From NCBI GenBank assembly GCA_009823505.1, contig VZQC01009936.1, forward strand, positions 1,206,434 through 1,270,433: a stretch of DNA of 64,000 nucleotides. Direction: 5' to 3'. This document shows positions 45,704 through 56,744 of the stretch, piece by piece. The notes below the pieces were generated by a model, which had not been told where the DNA came from, did no database searches, and saw nothing but the letters and a program-made list of their open reading frames with translations. The position numbers were made by a program, and so were the translations under genes. Source of the stretch: Rhizomys pruinosus. Its lineage: Eukaryota; Chordata; Mammalia; Rodentia; Spalacidae. Every line of letters begins with the position of its first letter. The first letter of the stretch is position 1.

Positions 45704-45954
45704 GGGGCTGGAGAGATGGTTCAACAGTTAAGAGCGCCCGACTGCTCTTGCAGAGCACTCAGTTCGATTCCCAGCACCCACATGGCAGTTAAGAACCGTC
45801 TTTAAGCTGGGCATTTTGGCGCACACCTTTAATCCTAGCACTTGGGAGGCAAAGGCAGGTGGATCTCTGTGAGTTCAAGACCAGCCTAGTCTACAGAGTG
45901 AGTTCCAGGCCAGCTGGGGCTGTAGGGAGACCCTGTCTCAAAAAAAAAAAAAAA
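45704..45954 (+). mobile_element. Composite B2-head/B1 SINE, copy 6 of 7, reference copy
   Basis: 251 bp: B2 head (ggggctggagagatggttca ... agaaccgtctttaa, with A-box-like and gttcgattccc B-box regions), then a full B1 from gctgggcattttggc to an A17 tail. The junction is at 45805/45806. Target duplication attctttgcttca (45691-45703) / attctttgcttta (45955-45967), 12 of 13 matching. The B2 3' half is absent downstream of the B1, so this is a fusion and not a B1 inserted in a B2. Confidence 0.96.
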
Positions 45955-46319
45955 ATTCTTTGCTTTAGAGGTAACTGCTACTCCTATTTTCTTGTATATG
46001 CTTTCAGAAATGCTATACCTGTACTATAACAAGTTCTTGTTTTATTTATATAGTGTCATCTGGTATTTAGCATGTATTTGAATTGTAAGTACATGCACAC
46101 AGTACAATAATTTTAAAAAGATGAAAGAAGAATAAGTCTCTCCTTTTTCCATTTACTGCTCTTTCTCCGGTCAGCCACATTAAACCCATCTTCGCAGAGA
46201 TAGTTGATGTATTTACAAACTTACGTGTAAGTATTCTCATACTCTCATTGTGCAAACTGTTCCATATCTCTTTCTCTTTAATTTTCCATGTAATACTATG
46301 CTTTAAAAATTTTTGTCCT

Positions 46320-46465
46320 GCTGGGCATGATGACGCATGCCTTTAATCTCAGCACTCAGGAGGCAGAGGCAGGTGGATCTCTGTGTGTTCAAGGCCATCC
46401 TGGTCTACAGAGTGAGTTCCAGGCCAGCTGGGGCTATAGGGAGACCCTGTCTCAAGAGACCAAAA
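46320..46465 (+). mobile_element. B1 SINE
   Basis: Sense B1. Flanking atttttgtcct (46309) / tttttttgtcctc (46473) suggest the target duplication. Confidence 0.92.
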
Positions 46466-46672
46466 GAAATTTTTTTTTGTCCTCTCTAATACACATGAAG
46501 GCTTTTTATACATGCCTGTATACTTTTCTATTTGATATAGCAGAACATAAGATAGTCTGCTAATAGATATTTGAGTGAGAAGGTACAGCACAGTCCTGCT
46601 AAGGGAAGGGGATGAGCACTTTGGCTTCATAGCTGATTGCCATCATATACTACAAAATGCATTCAGTTCAAC

Positions 46673-46924
46673 TTTTTTTTTTTTCCTGAGACAGGGTCTC
46701 TCTATAGCCCCAGCTGGCCTGGAACTCACTCTGTAGACCAGGCTGGCCTTGAATTCACAGACATCTGCCTGCCTCTGCCTCCCGAGTGCTAGGATTAATA
46801 GGCGTGTGCCACCACGCCTGGCTTAAAGATGGTTCTTAGCTGCCATGTGGGTGCTGGGAATCAAACCCAGGTCCTGTGTAAGAGCAGTCGGTGCTCTTAA
46901 CTGCTGGACCATCTCTCCAGCCCC
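46673..46924 (-). mobile_element. Composite B2-head/B1 SINE, copy 7 of 7
   Basis: Antisense: T-tail, full B1, then the B2 head from ttaaagatggttcttagctg to ctctccagcccc. The junction is at 46822/46823. No clear target duplication. A worn sense B1 fragment (46925-47050) follows directly. Confidence 0.88.
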
Positions 46925-47107
46925 AGAGGCATGTGCTTTTAATACCAGTGTTTTGGGGCAGAGGCAGGCATCTCTGTGTGAGTTAGAAGCCAGCCTGATC
47001 TCCCTAGGGAGGTCTAGGCCAGGTAGGACTGTAGAATGAGACCGTCTCAGCAAACCAAACCAACAAAGCAAAATAAAAGCCACCCCCCCCCTTTAAAAAA
47101 CGCATCC

Positions 47108-47292
47108 CAGCCAGGCGTGGTGGTCTATGCCTTTAATCCCAGCACTTGGGAAGCAGAGGCAGATGGCTCTCTGGGAGTTCAAGGCCAGCCTTGTCTACAG
47201 AGAATTCTAGGACAGCTGGGTCTACACAGAGAGTTCTAGGACAGCTGGGGCTACAGGGAAATACTGTCTCAAAAAAAAAAAAAAAAAAAATC
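47108..47292 (+). mobile_element. B1 SINE with internal 30-bp repeat
   Basis: Sense B1 in which the segment agttctaggacagctgggtc is present twice (about 47203 and 47231). Confidence 0.9.
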
Positions 47293-47371
47293 CCATCCCA
47301 AATCTCATCGGAATTTAAAATTGACATGAAGTTGGACCCATCTTTCTCTAGCAAGGATATATTTTGTATTT

Positions 47372-47538
47372 TTTTTTTTTTTTTTTTTTTTTGTCTTTTC
47401 GAGACAGGGTCTCCCTGTAGCCCCAGCTGTCCTGGAACTCACTCTGTAGACCAGGTTGGCCTCAAACTCACAAAGATCCACCTGCCTCTGCCTCCCAAGT
47501 GCTAGGATTAAAAGGCGTGCGCCATCATGCCTGGCTAT
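47372..47538 (-). mobile_element. B1 SINE
   Basis: Antisense, with atattttgtattt / atatttgtatttt on the two sides as a probable target duplication. 47539-47878 is unique-looking. Confidence 0.93.
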
Positions 47539-47879
47539 ATTTGTATTTTCTAAATATTGTGTTTTTATATATTTTTTGGTGACAAAGAAGAATTGATTTA
47601 TTGTTTCACAAGACCTCTGTTATATAAGTAGAGTGATGTCATATCTCAGGGCCTGCTACCAGACCCCGTGCCTCACACTCTGTAAATATCACAAGCTTTG
47701 TTACCAAGAGTTTGTCTCACATGTTTTGTGTGACAAGCCATACTCACCTAGGGGCAGATTCCGCTCTATACGACAGGCAGGCAGTTAAGCACAGTGCAGC
47801 CACAGGTGGACTTCCTCTACCTAATATTATTTGTGTATATATAATTACTTTTTTTGGTCTAACTTTTGTATATTTTTAA

Positions 47880-48078
47880 ATTTTATGTATCTTAGTGTTT
47901 TGTCTGCATGAATATGTGTACCACATGCATGCAATGCCCTTGGAGGCCAGAAGAGGGTGTCGGACGTCTGGAACTGGAGTTTTGGATATTGTTAGCTACA
48001 ATGCGGGTGTCGGAAATGAAACTAGGCCCTTTGGTAGAGCAGTAAGTAGTCTTAACCACTGTGCGATTGCTTCAGCCC
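47880..48078 (-). mobile_element. Old B2 SINE
   Basis: Antisense, diverged. 48079-48290 contains another tRNA-SINE-like worn stretch. Confidence 0.8.
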
Positions 48079-48487
48079 CCTAAATATTATATATTTTTTA
48101 CTTAAAAAAAGGATTACATTTATTTAGTGTGGAGTGGGCACATGTGCCACCGTGCGTGTGTAGAGGTCAAAAGACAACTTGTGGGACCGATTTCTCTTCT
48201 CACTTCTTCTCACTATGTGGGTTCTATAGATTGAACTCAGGTTTTGAGCAAGTACCTTTACCTGCTGGGGCATCTCACTGACCCACACACTGCTTTTATT
48301 ACCTCCCCCTCTCTTTCTCTCTCTGTCTTAAAGAATTAAGGATAAATATAGAATAGTATTTTTACAGTTCTGTAGTAGATTGCTACTCACTCTAAATTTA
48401 TTCTGAATATTTTTCTTTTTGGTAAATTAATATTTTATTCCATTTGCATTCTGTTACTAATATGTGTAATTCTGTACTTTCGTTTAT

Positions 48488-48700
48488 TTTTTTATTTTAT
48501 GTGTATAAGTGTATTGTCTGCATGTGTGTAAGTACACCTGTGCTGTGTAGTGCCTGCAGAATCAGAAGGCAGCGTTGGATTTCCTGGAACTGGAGTTATG
48601 GGTGGTTGTTGGCCACCATGTGGGTGCTGGGGATCAAACCTGGGTCCTATGCAAGAGCAGCCAGTGCTATAACCACAGAGCCATCTCTTCAGCTCTGCGG
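48488..48700 (-). mobile_element. B2 SINE whose head seeds a minisatellite
   Basis: Antisense B2 ending in agccatctcttcagctctgc. Its last 46 bp (48655-48700) is the first unit of the tandem array that follows. Confidence 0.9.
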
Positions 48701-48973
48701 GAGCAGCCAGTGCCCTAACCACAGAGCCGTCTCTCCAGCTCTGCGGGAGCAGCCAGTGCCCTAACCACAGAGCCGTCTCTCCAGCTCTGCGGGAGCAGCC
48801 AGTGCCCTAACCACAGAGCCGTCTCTCCAGCTCTGCGGGAGCAGCCAGTGCCCTAACCACAGAGCCGTCTCTCCAGCTCTGCAGGAGCAGCCAGTGCCCT
48901 AATCACAGAGCCGTCTCTTCAGCTCTGTGGGAGCAGCCAGTGCTCTAACCGCAGAGACATCTCTCTAGCTCTT
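48655..48973. repeat. 46-bp minisatellite, seven units
   Basis: Units start at 48655, 48701, 48747, 48793, 48839, 48885 and 48931, each beginning gagcagccagtg. The spacing is exactly 46 bp. Units 2-4 are identical. The first, sixth and seventh differ most, so the middle is the youngest part. Confidence 0.97.
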
Positions 48974-49442
48974 GTCTGTTTATTTCTAGATAGACTCTTA
49001 TTGTGTACCCCCCGGGGTGGCCTTGAACTTGAGTCTTACAGCTTCTGCCTCCAGAGTGCTGAGATCATAGGTATGTGCCACCATGCCTGCCTTTATTCAC
49101 CCTTTTGGGGGTTTTAAATGGAAAAGGGCATGATTTTAATAATTCATGGAATACAAAAATACTACAAAAAGCCATACAGTTGGAAATACATTTATTTGCC
49201 AACTTCTCACCCCAGTCCTCTCTTGAAAGTATTTGGATTTCTGTATTTTGCCCATGCCCAGTCTTACTGAAATTTACCACTTTCTGGGTGTGCTGACATG
49301 TGACTCCCAGCATGTGGGAGACAGAGGCAGGTGGAATCACTGTGAGTTCCAGGCCAGCCAGGAAACAAAACAAAAAGAACAAATCTATTTTGACTTGAGA
49401 GCATACACTAGTTTTTCTAATAGGAAAGAAGAATTTTCTTTT

Positions 49443-49693
49443 TTTTCAATAATTTTTTAAATTTTATTTATTTCTGTATGTGTATACATGTACTGTCTGC
49501 ATGCAGGTTTGTGCACCCGTGTCGTGCAATGCCGTGGAGGTCAGAAGAGGGTGTCGGATTCCCCTGGAACTGGAGTTCTCCTTGAATTGGAGTTTCAGAT
49601 GGTTCTCAGCCGCCATGTGGGTGCTGGGGATCCAACCCGGGTCCTCTGTAAGAGTGGTCTGCGCTCTTAACCGCTAGGCCATCTCTCCAGCCC
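49443..49693 (-). mobile_element. B2 SINE, long variant, 17-bp target-site duplication
   Basis: The repeat aagaagaattttctttt lies at 49426-49442 and 49694-49710, perfect over 17 bp. Confidence 0.96.
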
Positions 49694-49739
49694 AAGAAGA
49701 ATTTTCTTTTATGGCTGGCCATGTCACGTTCTGCGTGAA

Positions 49740-50030
49740 GAGACTGGAGAAATGGTTAAGTGGTTAAGAGTACTGGCTGCTCTTGTGGAGGACCTGGGTT
49801 AGGCACATGGCAGCTTACAACCATTAGTAACTCTAGTTCCAGTGGAATTTGATGCCCTTTTCTGACCTCTGTGGGAATTGCATGTCACAGGAGCACTTAC
49901 ATACATGTAGACAGTGAAGCTGGGTGTGGCAGTACAAGTTAGGAGGCTGGGGCAGGAGGTACCAGGAGTTTGAGCCAGCCTGGTGATACAGTAAGACCCT
50001 GCTTCAGAAATGAACAGAGCCTGAGATCGT
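49740..50030 (+). mobile_element. B3-type SINE and worn B1
   Basis: Sense B3-like copy (49740-49915) with part of the B-box region deleted, then a B1-like remnant (49917-50030). Confidence 0.72.
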
Positions 50031-50084
50031 GGCGTATACTTGTAATCATAGCACTTGGGAGGCAGAGGCATTGACTCCCTATGA

Positions 50085-50238
50085 GATATTTTTGCTTCTG
50101 TTGCTGTGGCCAGGAGCCCTGCCTTCTCTGCTGAGATGGACTTTATCCCCTAACTGTGAAACAAAATAAATCCTTTCACCCTTAAGTGGTTTCTTGTCAG
50201 GAATTTGATCACAGCAATGAGAAAAGTAACCAATACAA
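50085..50238 (+). mobile_element. LTR 3'-end fragment
   Basis: It ends agaaaagtaaccaataca with an upstream AATAAA (50166-50171), like the 3' end of rodent ERVL/MaLR-type LTRs. Confidence 0.5.
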
Positions 50239-50472
50239 AGAGTCTATATATAATTATATTAATGTGTTAGATGGTTTTCTTTTTCTCACAAGATCAATTT
50301 GTTATATTGACAGGATTCTCTGTAAGGTCAATATTTATATATGTGTAATAAAGAATAAGTGTATGCTTTTAGGCAGTGAAGAATAGGAAATTGCTTAGAT
50401 ATTTATAGTCTCATGTTCTTTATGAATTTTTGTTGTGTAACTAATAGAACATTCTGTATGACATGTGCTGAA

Positions 50473-50835
50473 TAGCTTTAGTTGTCAACTTGACAGAACT
50501 TGTTAGAGGGAACCTCTGTGAGGAATTTCCCCTATTGGATTGGCCTGTGGCCATGTCTCTGGGCATTTTCTTGATTATTGAGTGATGTGGGAAAGGCCCA
50601 GTAGGTGATACCTATGCCCCTGTGTAGGCGGTCCTGTGTTGTGTAAGAAAGTGGGCTGAACACAGGCCAGAGGAGAAAGCCCGCAATCAATTTTCCTCTG
50701 TGGTCTGTGCTTCAGTTCTTGCCTCCAGGTCCTTGCCCTGAGTTCCCTTAAGGGATATAAGATAAAATAAACCCTTTCCTACTCAGATTGGTTTTGGTTA
50801 CACTGTTTATCATAGCAGGAGAAAGTAGACAACTT
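50473..50835 (+). mobile_element. Solo LTR of the 2632-3038 type, opposite orientation
   Basis: Read on +, it follows the LTR landmarks: tagttgtcaacttgacagaa, ggattggcctgtggccatgt, ttgattattgagtgatgtgg, a TATA-like/AATAAA region (aataaaccctttcct) and a diverged end. Confidence 0.75.
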
Positions 50836-51004
50836 AGGTAGAATGTTCTACATAAACTTGTTTATCTGAAATAACAGGGTAAAGTTTTCAAAAAACTTTT
50901 AGAGAAAGTACTATCTAATCACTGACATGACCTATGTTTAGGTATTATCTCACATTTAAAGTTATAGAAGGGAGTGGATTCTATGTGGCTGTTTTCTGTT
51001 CTTT

Positions 51005-51350
51005 GAGGGGAGCGGGGGCGAGAGGAGGGGCGGGCGAAAAGAAAAGAAAACAATAACGAAACTAGAGAAAGCAAAGAACAGGAAGAGCAAAGCAAAGACG
51101 CAGGAAGCGACAGCAGGGGAGGGGTGGGGCGGGGCGGGGAGGGAGGGGGAGGGGGAGGGGAGTGGGAGGGGAGTGGGGGGCAGGGGCGGCGGAGGGGCGT
51201 GGGAGTTGAGCGGGAAGGGACGGGAATGGAAGTGCAAAGGCGACGTAAGGGGGGAAGGGACGGGACGTGCATGGGAAGGACGTGAAGGGGAAGGGCCGGG
51301 TAAGGTTAGTGAAGGTAATGTCAGGGAAGGGAAGGGAAGTCAAGTGCAGG
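51005..51350. other. G-rich, CpG-containing intronic block
   Basis: The + strand is purine-dominated, with many runs of 3-6 G at 51115-51190 and repeated ggaaggga-type motifs to 51345. At least four closely spaced G-runs occur several times, fitting G-quadruplex potential. It keeps CpG dinucleotides (gcgggg, gacggga, gacgtgc), unusual for intron DNA. No gene is recognised. Confidence 0.8.
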
Positions 51351-51474
51351 GGAAGTCCTTTCCGTTACGTTACTGGCAGTGCCGGGACTGGAAATTGCCT
51401 TTGCATGTACGACTACTATCTTCTTGATCTTGCCATCTGTTCTTCAGGTCCTCTGTCCGCGTTCACTAGTGCCC

Positions 51475-51608
51475 TCTTTTCCTTCTTTTCCTTCTTTCCT
51501 CTTTCCTCTTTCCTCTTTCCTCTTTCCTCTTTCCTCTTTCCTCTTTCCTCTTTCCTCTTTCCTCTTTCCTCTTTCCCTTCCCCTTCCCCTTCCCCTTCCC
51601 CTTTCCTT
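51475..51608. repeat. (CCTCTTT)n pyrimidine tract
   Basis: About ten CCTCTTT units, then CCCCTT units, leading into an antisense B1. It looks like an expanded SINE tail. Confidence 0.92.
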
Positions 51609-51763
51609 TCATTTTTTGTCTTTTCAAGACAGGGTCTCCCTGTAGCTCCAGCTGTCGTGGAACTCACTCTGTAGACCAGGCTGGACTTGAACTCACAGAG
51701 ATCCGCCTGCCTCTGCCTCCCAAGTGCTAGGATTAAAGGCGTGCGCCCAAATGCCCAGCAATT
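51609..51763 (-). mobile_element. B1 SINE
   Basis: Antisense B1 immediately after the pyrimidine tract. 51764-52635 is mostly unique, with a B2 3' remnant at about 52150-52240. Confidence 0.92.
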
Positions 51764-52636
51764 TTTAATTTTAAAACACATGAAAATATAGGATTATATG
51801 GACAGAGCCAAAAGAAGATACCTCTTTGATTCTGTTTATTCACTTTAGAATAAGCCCCTGTTTAGATAATTGCTTATTTACAACATTTATTTACTGAAAT
51901 AATTTATATAGGCAGTTTCCAGAGACTCCTAGACCTGGGATGTGAGACCTTTGAATTATATTATTTGGGAAAAGAAAATGGAATAAGTTTCCTTTGGTTA
52001 AAGCAGGGTTAAATTTTAATATTTTTTGTGGAAGGGATTCAGTAGCAATAAAAATTAATTTATTTGGGAAAACTGAAAAACTTAGGATTGTTTTGTTCCT
52101 TTGCATGGTGTCGACTACTGTATGTTAGGTTGTTCTGAACCAGTTCTGTTTGAGCTGTTTGATATGAGTACTGGGATCTGAACACGGGTCCTCTGATAGA
52201 ACAGTAAGTGCTTTTAACTGCTGAGCTGTCTCTCCAGTCCTATATGTAGTATTTTGAGTTTGGCTTTATTTGTATAGTGTATTTTTTTAAGACTCATACA
52301 TATTTTGCATTTCAGTAGTTTAATCTTTTTATTTTATATTTTTAGTTATTTAAGTTTTTAAAATTTGCTTAAGCGGTAAGTACACTTAAGGAATATACTT
52401 GAGGAATGTCCATATCGGCCCAATTACATCAGTGTCTAGTTTCCTATAGGACCCAGGGTCCCCAAGCCCAATTGAAGAGGTTTGCTTACAAAAAAATAAA
52501 ATCCAGTCTGTTTTTGCTGTATTCTCACAATTTATACCCACTCCTTGGCCCTTACAATCTGGTGCACCCACCTCTTCTGTGAGAGTCCCTGGGCTTTGGA
52601 GGGGAGATGAGAGAGAATGAGTGTTAGAAAATCCTT

Positions 52637-52790
52637 TTTTTTTTTTGGTCTTTTTGAGACAGGGTCTCCCTGTTGCCCTAACTGTCCTGGAACTCACTCT
52701 GTAGACTAGGCTGGCCTTGAACTCACAAAGATCCGCCTGCCTCTGCCTCCCAAGTGCTAGGATTAATGGTGTGTGCCACCATGCCTGGCT
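52637..52790 (-). mobile_element. B1 SINE
   Basis: Antisense B1, flanked by aaatcctttttttt on both sides. 52791-53395 holds nothing recognised. Confidence 0.93.
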
Positions 52791-53397
52791 AAATCCTTTT
52801 TTTTTTTTTTACTTCTTTCCCCTCTTTCTTCCCTTTCTGAGGTGACAGGTCAGACTGTCCATGTTCTGTTTAATATGGACTGGTGAGTCATTGGTCTCCT
52901 TTTAATTCTAGTATAAAAGATAAACAGCAACATATTTAAAAAATATAACAAGTTATTCTATGGGTACAGACACATATGCATGGAGATATTTTGGTTGGGG
53001 CATTATAACTCTTTGATCAAGGGATGCTAATAACTTTCCAATATGGTGGATAGAGTCCCCTAACATTAAGATGCACCAAGGCGACAGTGTCAATCATGTG
53101 TCATACCATGCCAGAGAGTGGCCCATAAATCAAATTGGGATTTTAAAATTTTTCTTTCTGGGTGCACATTTATCAGGCTGTCACTATTGACTACATATTC
53201 TTTGGCATGTAAAAGTATATTGACTACATATTATGCATGTAAAAGTATAGCATGAAAAGTCCGTTGTGAAGCTTCAGAGACCTTTTCTTTCTAGAGGTTT
53301 GGATAGTGCTTTCTAATACCGTGGAGGCCAGCTGTTGATTTGCAGTATAGGATCTCAACATGATTTTTTTCATGCTCATATCATGCCATATCTTTTT

Positions 53398-53680
53398 TTT
53401 AAATTTTTGTTTATTCTTGTATGTGTATGAATGTACTGTCTGCATGTAGGTTTGTGCACCCGTGTCGTGCAATGCCGCGGAGGTCAGAAGAGGGTGTCGG
53501 ATTCCCCTGGAACTGGAGTTCTCCTGGAATTGGAGTTTCAGACGGTTCTCGGCCGCCATGTGGGTGCTGGGGATCGAACCCGGGTCCTCTGTAAGAGCGG
53601 TCAGCTCTCTTAACCACTAGGCCATCTCTCCAGCCCCGAGCAGTTGGCACTCTTAACCGCTAGGCCATCTCTCCAGCCCC
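53398..53680 (-). mobile_element. B2 SINE, long variant, with duplicated head segment
   Basis: A complete antisense long-variant B2 (53398-53637) is followed by a second copy of only its last ~43 bp (53638-53680, gagcagttggcactcttaac onward). The extra copy starts at the same gagcag motif as the 46-bp minisatellite unit at 48655. Confidence 0.9.
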
Positions 53681-53689
53681 CTATTTTTT

Positions 53690-53909
53690 ACTATTTTTGT
53701 CGTATGTGTATGAGTGTATGAGTGTATTGCCTGCATGTTGTGTAAGTGCACCCTTGTTGTGCAATGCCATGGAGTCAGAAGAAGGCATTAGATTCCCCTG
53801 GAACTGGAGTTACAGATAATTTAGTCACCATGTGGGTGGTGGGAATTGAACCCAGGTCCTCTGCAAGTGCTGCTGGTGCTCTTAACCACTGAGCAATCTC
53901 TCCAGCCCC
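53690..53909 (-). mobile_element. B2 SINE
   Basis: A third B2 sequence in series, antisense and more diverged than its neighbour. 53910-54469 shows nothing recognised. Confidence 0.9.
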
Positions 53910-54469
53910 AGTCTCCTTTTTTATTTTATTTTTTTTAATTGCTAAGTAGGTAGCTCTCCACCCTGTGGGAATATTAAAGTTTGATTTTTAAATTCTCCAG
54001 TTGAGGTACTCTATAGGGAGTACACTAGTACCTCAATTATGCTTGTGCTCTAATCTTCAGAACTTGAGAGTAAACTTGCATCCAAAGAGATTTGATAGAT
54101 TTACGATTAAGGACTTTGTGATAGGGAATTATTCTAGATTATCTAGGTTGTCCCAGTATAGTCATCTGAGTACTTAAAAGTGGAAGAGGGAAAGAGGAGT
54201 AAGAAAGCTATGCCATGAGAATTTGAAGCTGGGAATGCCCCTCAGTTTATAGCCAGTAAGGAAATAGGGACTTCGGTCCTATAACCTCACGACTAGAACT
54301 TTGTTCAAAACTCAAAGGAACAGAAAGAAGATAGATGTACACCTAGCACTTTAGATTCTTTTGCTTTTAGTCTAGCAAGATCTATACGAGACTTCTGTGT
54401 ACTGTAGTAAATTATTTTCTTTTACACTGTCAGTTTTGTCATAATTTGTTATGGAAGTGATAGGAAACA

Positions 54470-54810
54470 AATCCATGTGCTTTACAGTTATTTCTGATTT
54501 TGAGTGATTTCAGAAAAAGCCACTACTAATATTGCATACAAGGTTTTATGTGAACGTAGTTGTTTTTCATACTGAAGTCCCAAGGATCAGGGTTGCAGGT
54601 CATATTTGGGTCCTGGTTGCTGCTAACAGTGGGGTCCATTTGACAGTTGTTTTAATTTTAGCCTTCGTAACGTACATATAGTGGTAGCACATTGTAGTTT
54701 TGATTTGCATTTCTCTGATAACTAAAGATGTGGGATTCCTGTTGCTTGGTTTATTTTCCATTTGCATATTTTTCTTGTTGAAGTGATTCTAATGTTTTTG
54801 TTTAAAAATT
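54470..54810 (-). mobile_element. Old L1 3'-region fragment
   Basis: Antisense L1-like sequence (tagtggtagcacattgtagt, ttgatttgcatttctctgat, tttgcatatttttcttgttg). Confidence 0.65.
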
Positions 54811-54854
54811 TTTTATTTTCCTATTATGATATCAGAGTTTGTCTTAATTTTTCT

Positions 54855-55135
54855 GATAAAAAGTGACACAAGGGATGTTATTTTGGCTTACAGTTGCAGA
54901 AAGGATGCAGTTCCCCTTGGCAGGGAAGGCACAGCAGCAGGAGCAGGAGGCTGGAATCAGGAAGCAGGAGAGCAGGATGCAGGGCCAGTCTATAAAAGCT
55001 CATAAAACCTCGAAGCTGGCACCCAGTAATGCACTTCCCCCAGCTGGTTCCACCTTTGAAAGGTTTCATAGCCTTCCCAAGCATCGTGATCTGTTGACCG
55101 CATGTTCAAATGTATGAGTCTGAGGACTTTTCACA
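54855..55135 (-). mobile_element. Old LTR-like repeat
   Basis: It shares landmarks with 38684-38940 in antisense (ggcttacagttgcagaaagg, gcagcaggagcaggaggctg). No internal region. Confidence 0.55.
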
Positions 55136-55169
55136 TTCAAACTACATAAGAATTCTTTATTATGTATTC

Positions 55170-55837
55170 TTTTTTTTTTTTTGTTTTTTGACAAGATTTC
55201 ACTGTATTAGCTAGGCTGGCCTCAAACTCAAGTAGCTTCCCAAGTAGGCAGGATTGCAGGCACATGGTAGTACAGCTGGTTTGGAAACATGTTCTTTAGC
55301 AGATAATATGGCTTGTAAATATTTTCCCCAGTCTGTGGTTTGGCTTTTCACTATCTTAGTCTCTTTAGAAGAGTAGAAGAATTAAGTTTTGGTGAAATCC
55401 TACTTACCAGTTATTTTTACTCATAGATCATGTTTAAAAATATTTTTAAAATCTTTGTTTTGTTTCATTTTGTTAAGAGAGGGTCTCTCTTCTCTATAGC
55501 CCCAGCTGGCCTGAAATTAACTATAAATTCAGATAAGGCTGGCCTTGAAGTCACAGAGATCCGCCTGCCTCCTCTGCCTCCCAAGTGCTAGGATTAGTCA
55601 TGTGATTAAAAAAACTTTTTATTTATTTATTTTTTTGTGTGTGTATGAATGTACTGTCTGTATGTAGGTTGGTGCACCGATGTCGTGCAGTGCCGTGGAG
55701 GTCAGAAGAGGGCATCGGATTCCCCTGGAACTGGAGTTAAAGATGGTTCTTAGCTGCCATGTAGGTGCTAGGAACTGAACCTGGGTCCTCTACAAGAGCA
55801 GTCGTGCTCTTAACTGCTGAGCCATCTCTCCAGCCCC
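55170..55837 (-). mobile_element. Cluster: worn B1, B1, B2, all antisense
   Basis: Worn B1 at 55170-55285, B1 at 55470-55600 and short-form B2 at 55618-55837. The B2 sits in or next to the B1 (tcatgtgatt before, ccgtgattt after). Confidence 0.85.
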
Positions 55838-56269
55838 GTGATTTATTTTTATTTGTGTGTGTGTGTGTGTGTGTGATGTGTGAGAGTTCATGCTGTGTGT
55901 GTGGAAGTTAGCGACAGCCTTAGAGAGTTAGCTCTTCTTGGCCATGGAGTTCAGGGATGGAGCGCAGGCTTGTGAGGCAAGGGCTTGCACTTGCTGCGCT
56001 ACCTGGGTAGCTCCAGGTTGTGGTTTTGGTGATATCTCTGCTCATTCTAGCATCATTATAATAAAGTTTTTTCCTTTATCTTCTAAAAGTTGTGCAGATT
56101 TTACATACTTGGGTCTCTAGCCATTATGAATTAATACTGATTTTTTATATGGTATAAAATATAGATTAAAATAATATCCATAAGCTAATTTACTAACATT
56201 GCTTAAAGACTGTCCTTTTTCTATTAAATTTCTCCTTTTTCTTCTGCTCCATTTAGAAACATATTTTAA

Positions 56270-56475
56270 GGGCTAGAGAGCTGGCTCAGCAGTTAAGAGT
56301 GTTTGCTGCTCTTACAGAGAACTACAGTTCAATTCCTAGCATCAACATCAGGCAGTTAGCAGGCATCTGTGATTCCAGCTTCATGGAATCCTTCCTCTTC
56401 TGGCTTCTGGCACCCACGCTCACTTCCATGTACACAGCACAGATACACACCAACACATAAATTAAGAACAAATTA
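56270..56475 (+). mobile_element. B3-type SINE
   Basis: Sense copy with agggctagagagctggctca and the atcaggcagttagcaggcat block. 55840-56269 holds a (TG)n and a worn SINE only. Confidence 0.78.
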
Positions 56476-56744
56476 TATTTAAAAACCTTTTAATTCACAC
56501 ATGTAGTTGTTCTTACATAAATCTCCTCCGTGTTTTAATCTCATTTAATAAAAATCCATGGAGTTGGAAGTAAGGAGAGAATGGTGTTGGGTTGATGTCA
56601 ATTTGAGAACTCATGTTTAGGGGAATACACATAGGGTCCTCTTATTATAAGTGAAGCCATGTTAAAGAAGGCGGATGCAGGTGGAGAAAAGAATTTAAAA
56701 AATAAAATTGTCTGTTCTTAGTTGTTTTAAATGGAAAGAATCCC

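Noticed and set aside
48655..48973. CRISPR-like spaced direct repeats
   Set aside because: The units are contiguous without spacers and derive from a SINE in vertebrate DNA.
50919..51343. Proline-rich minus-strand frames
   Set aside because: Translations of the G-rich block in three frames. No conserved start or splice context.
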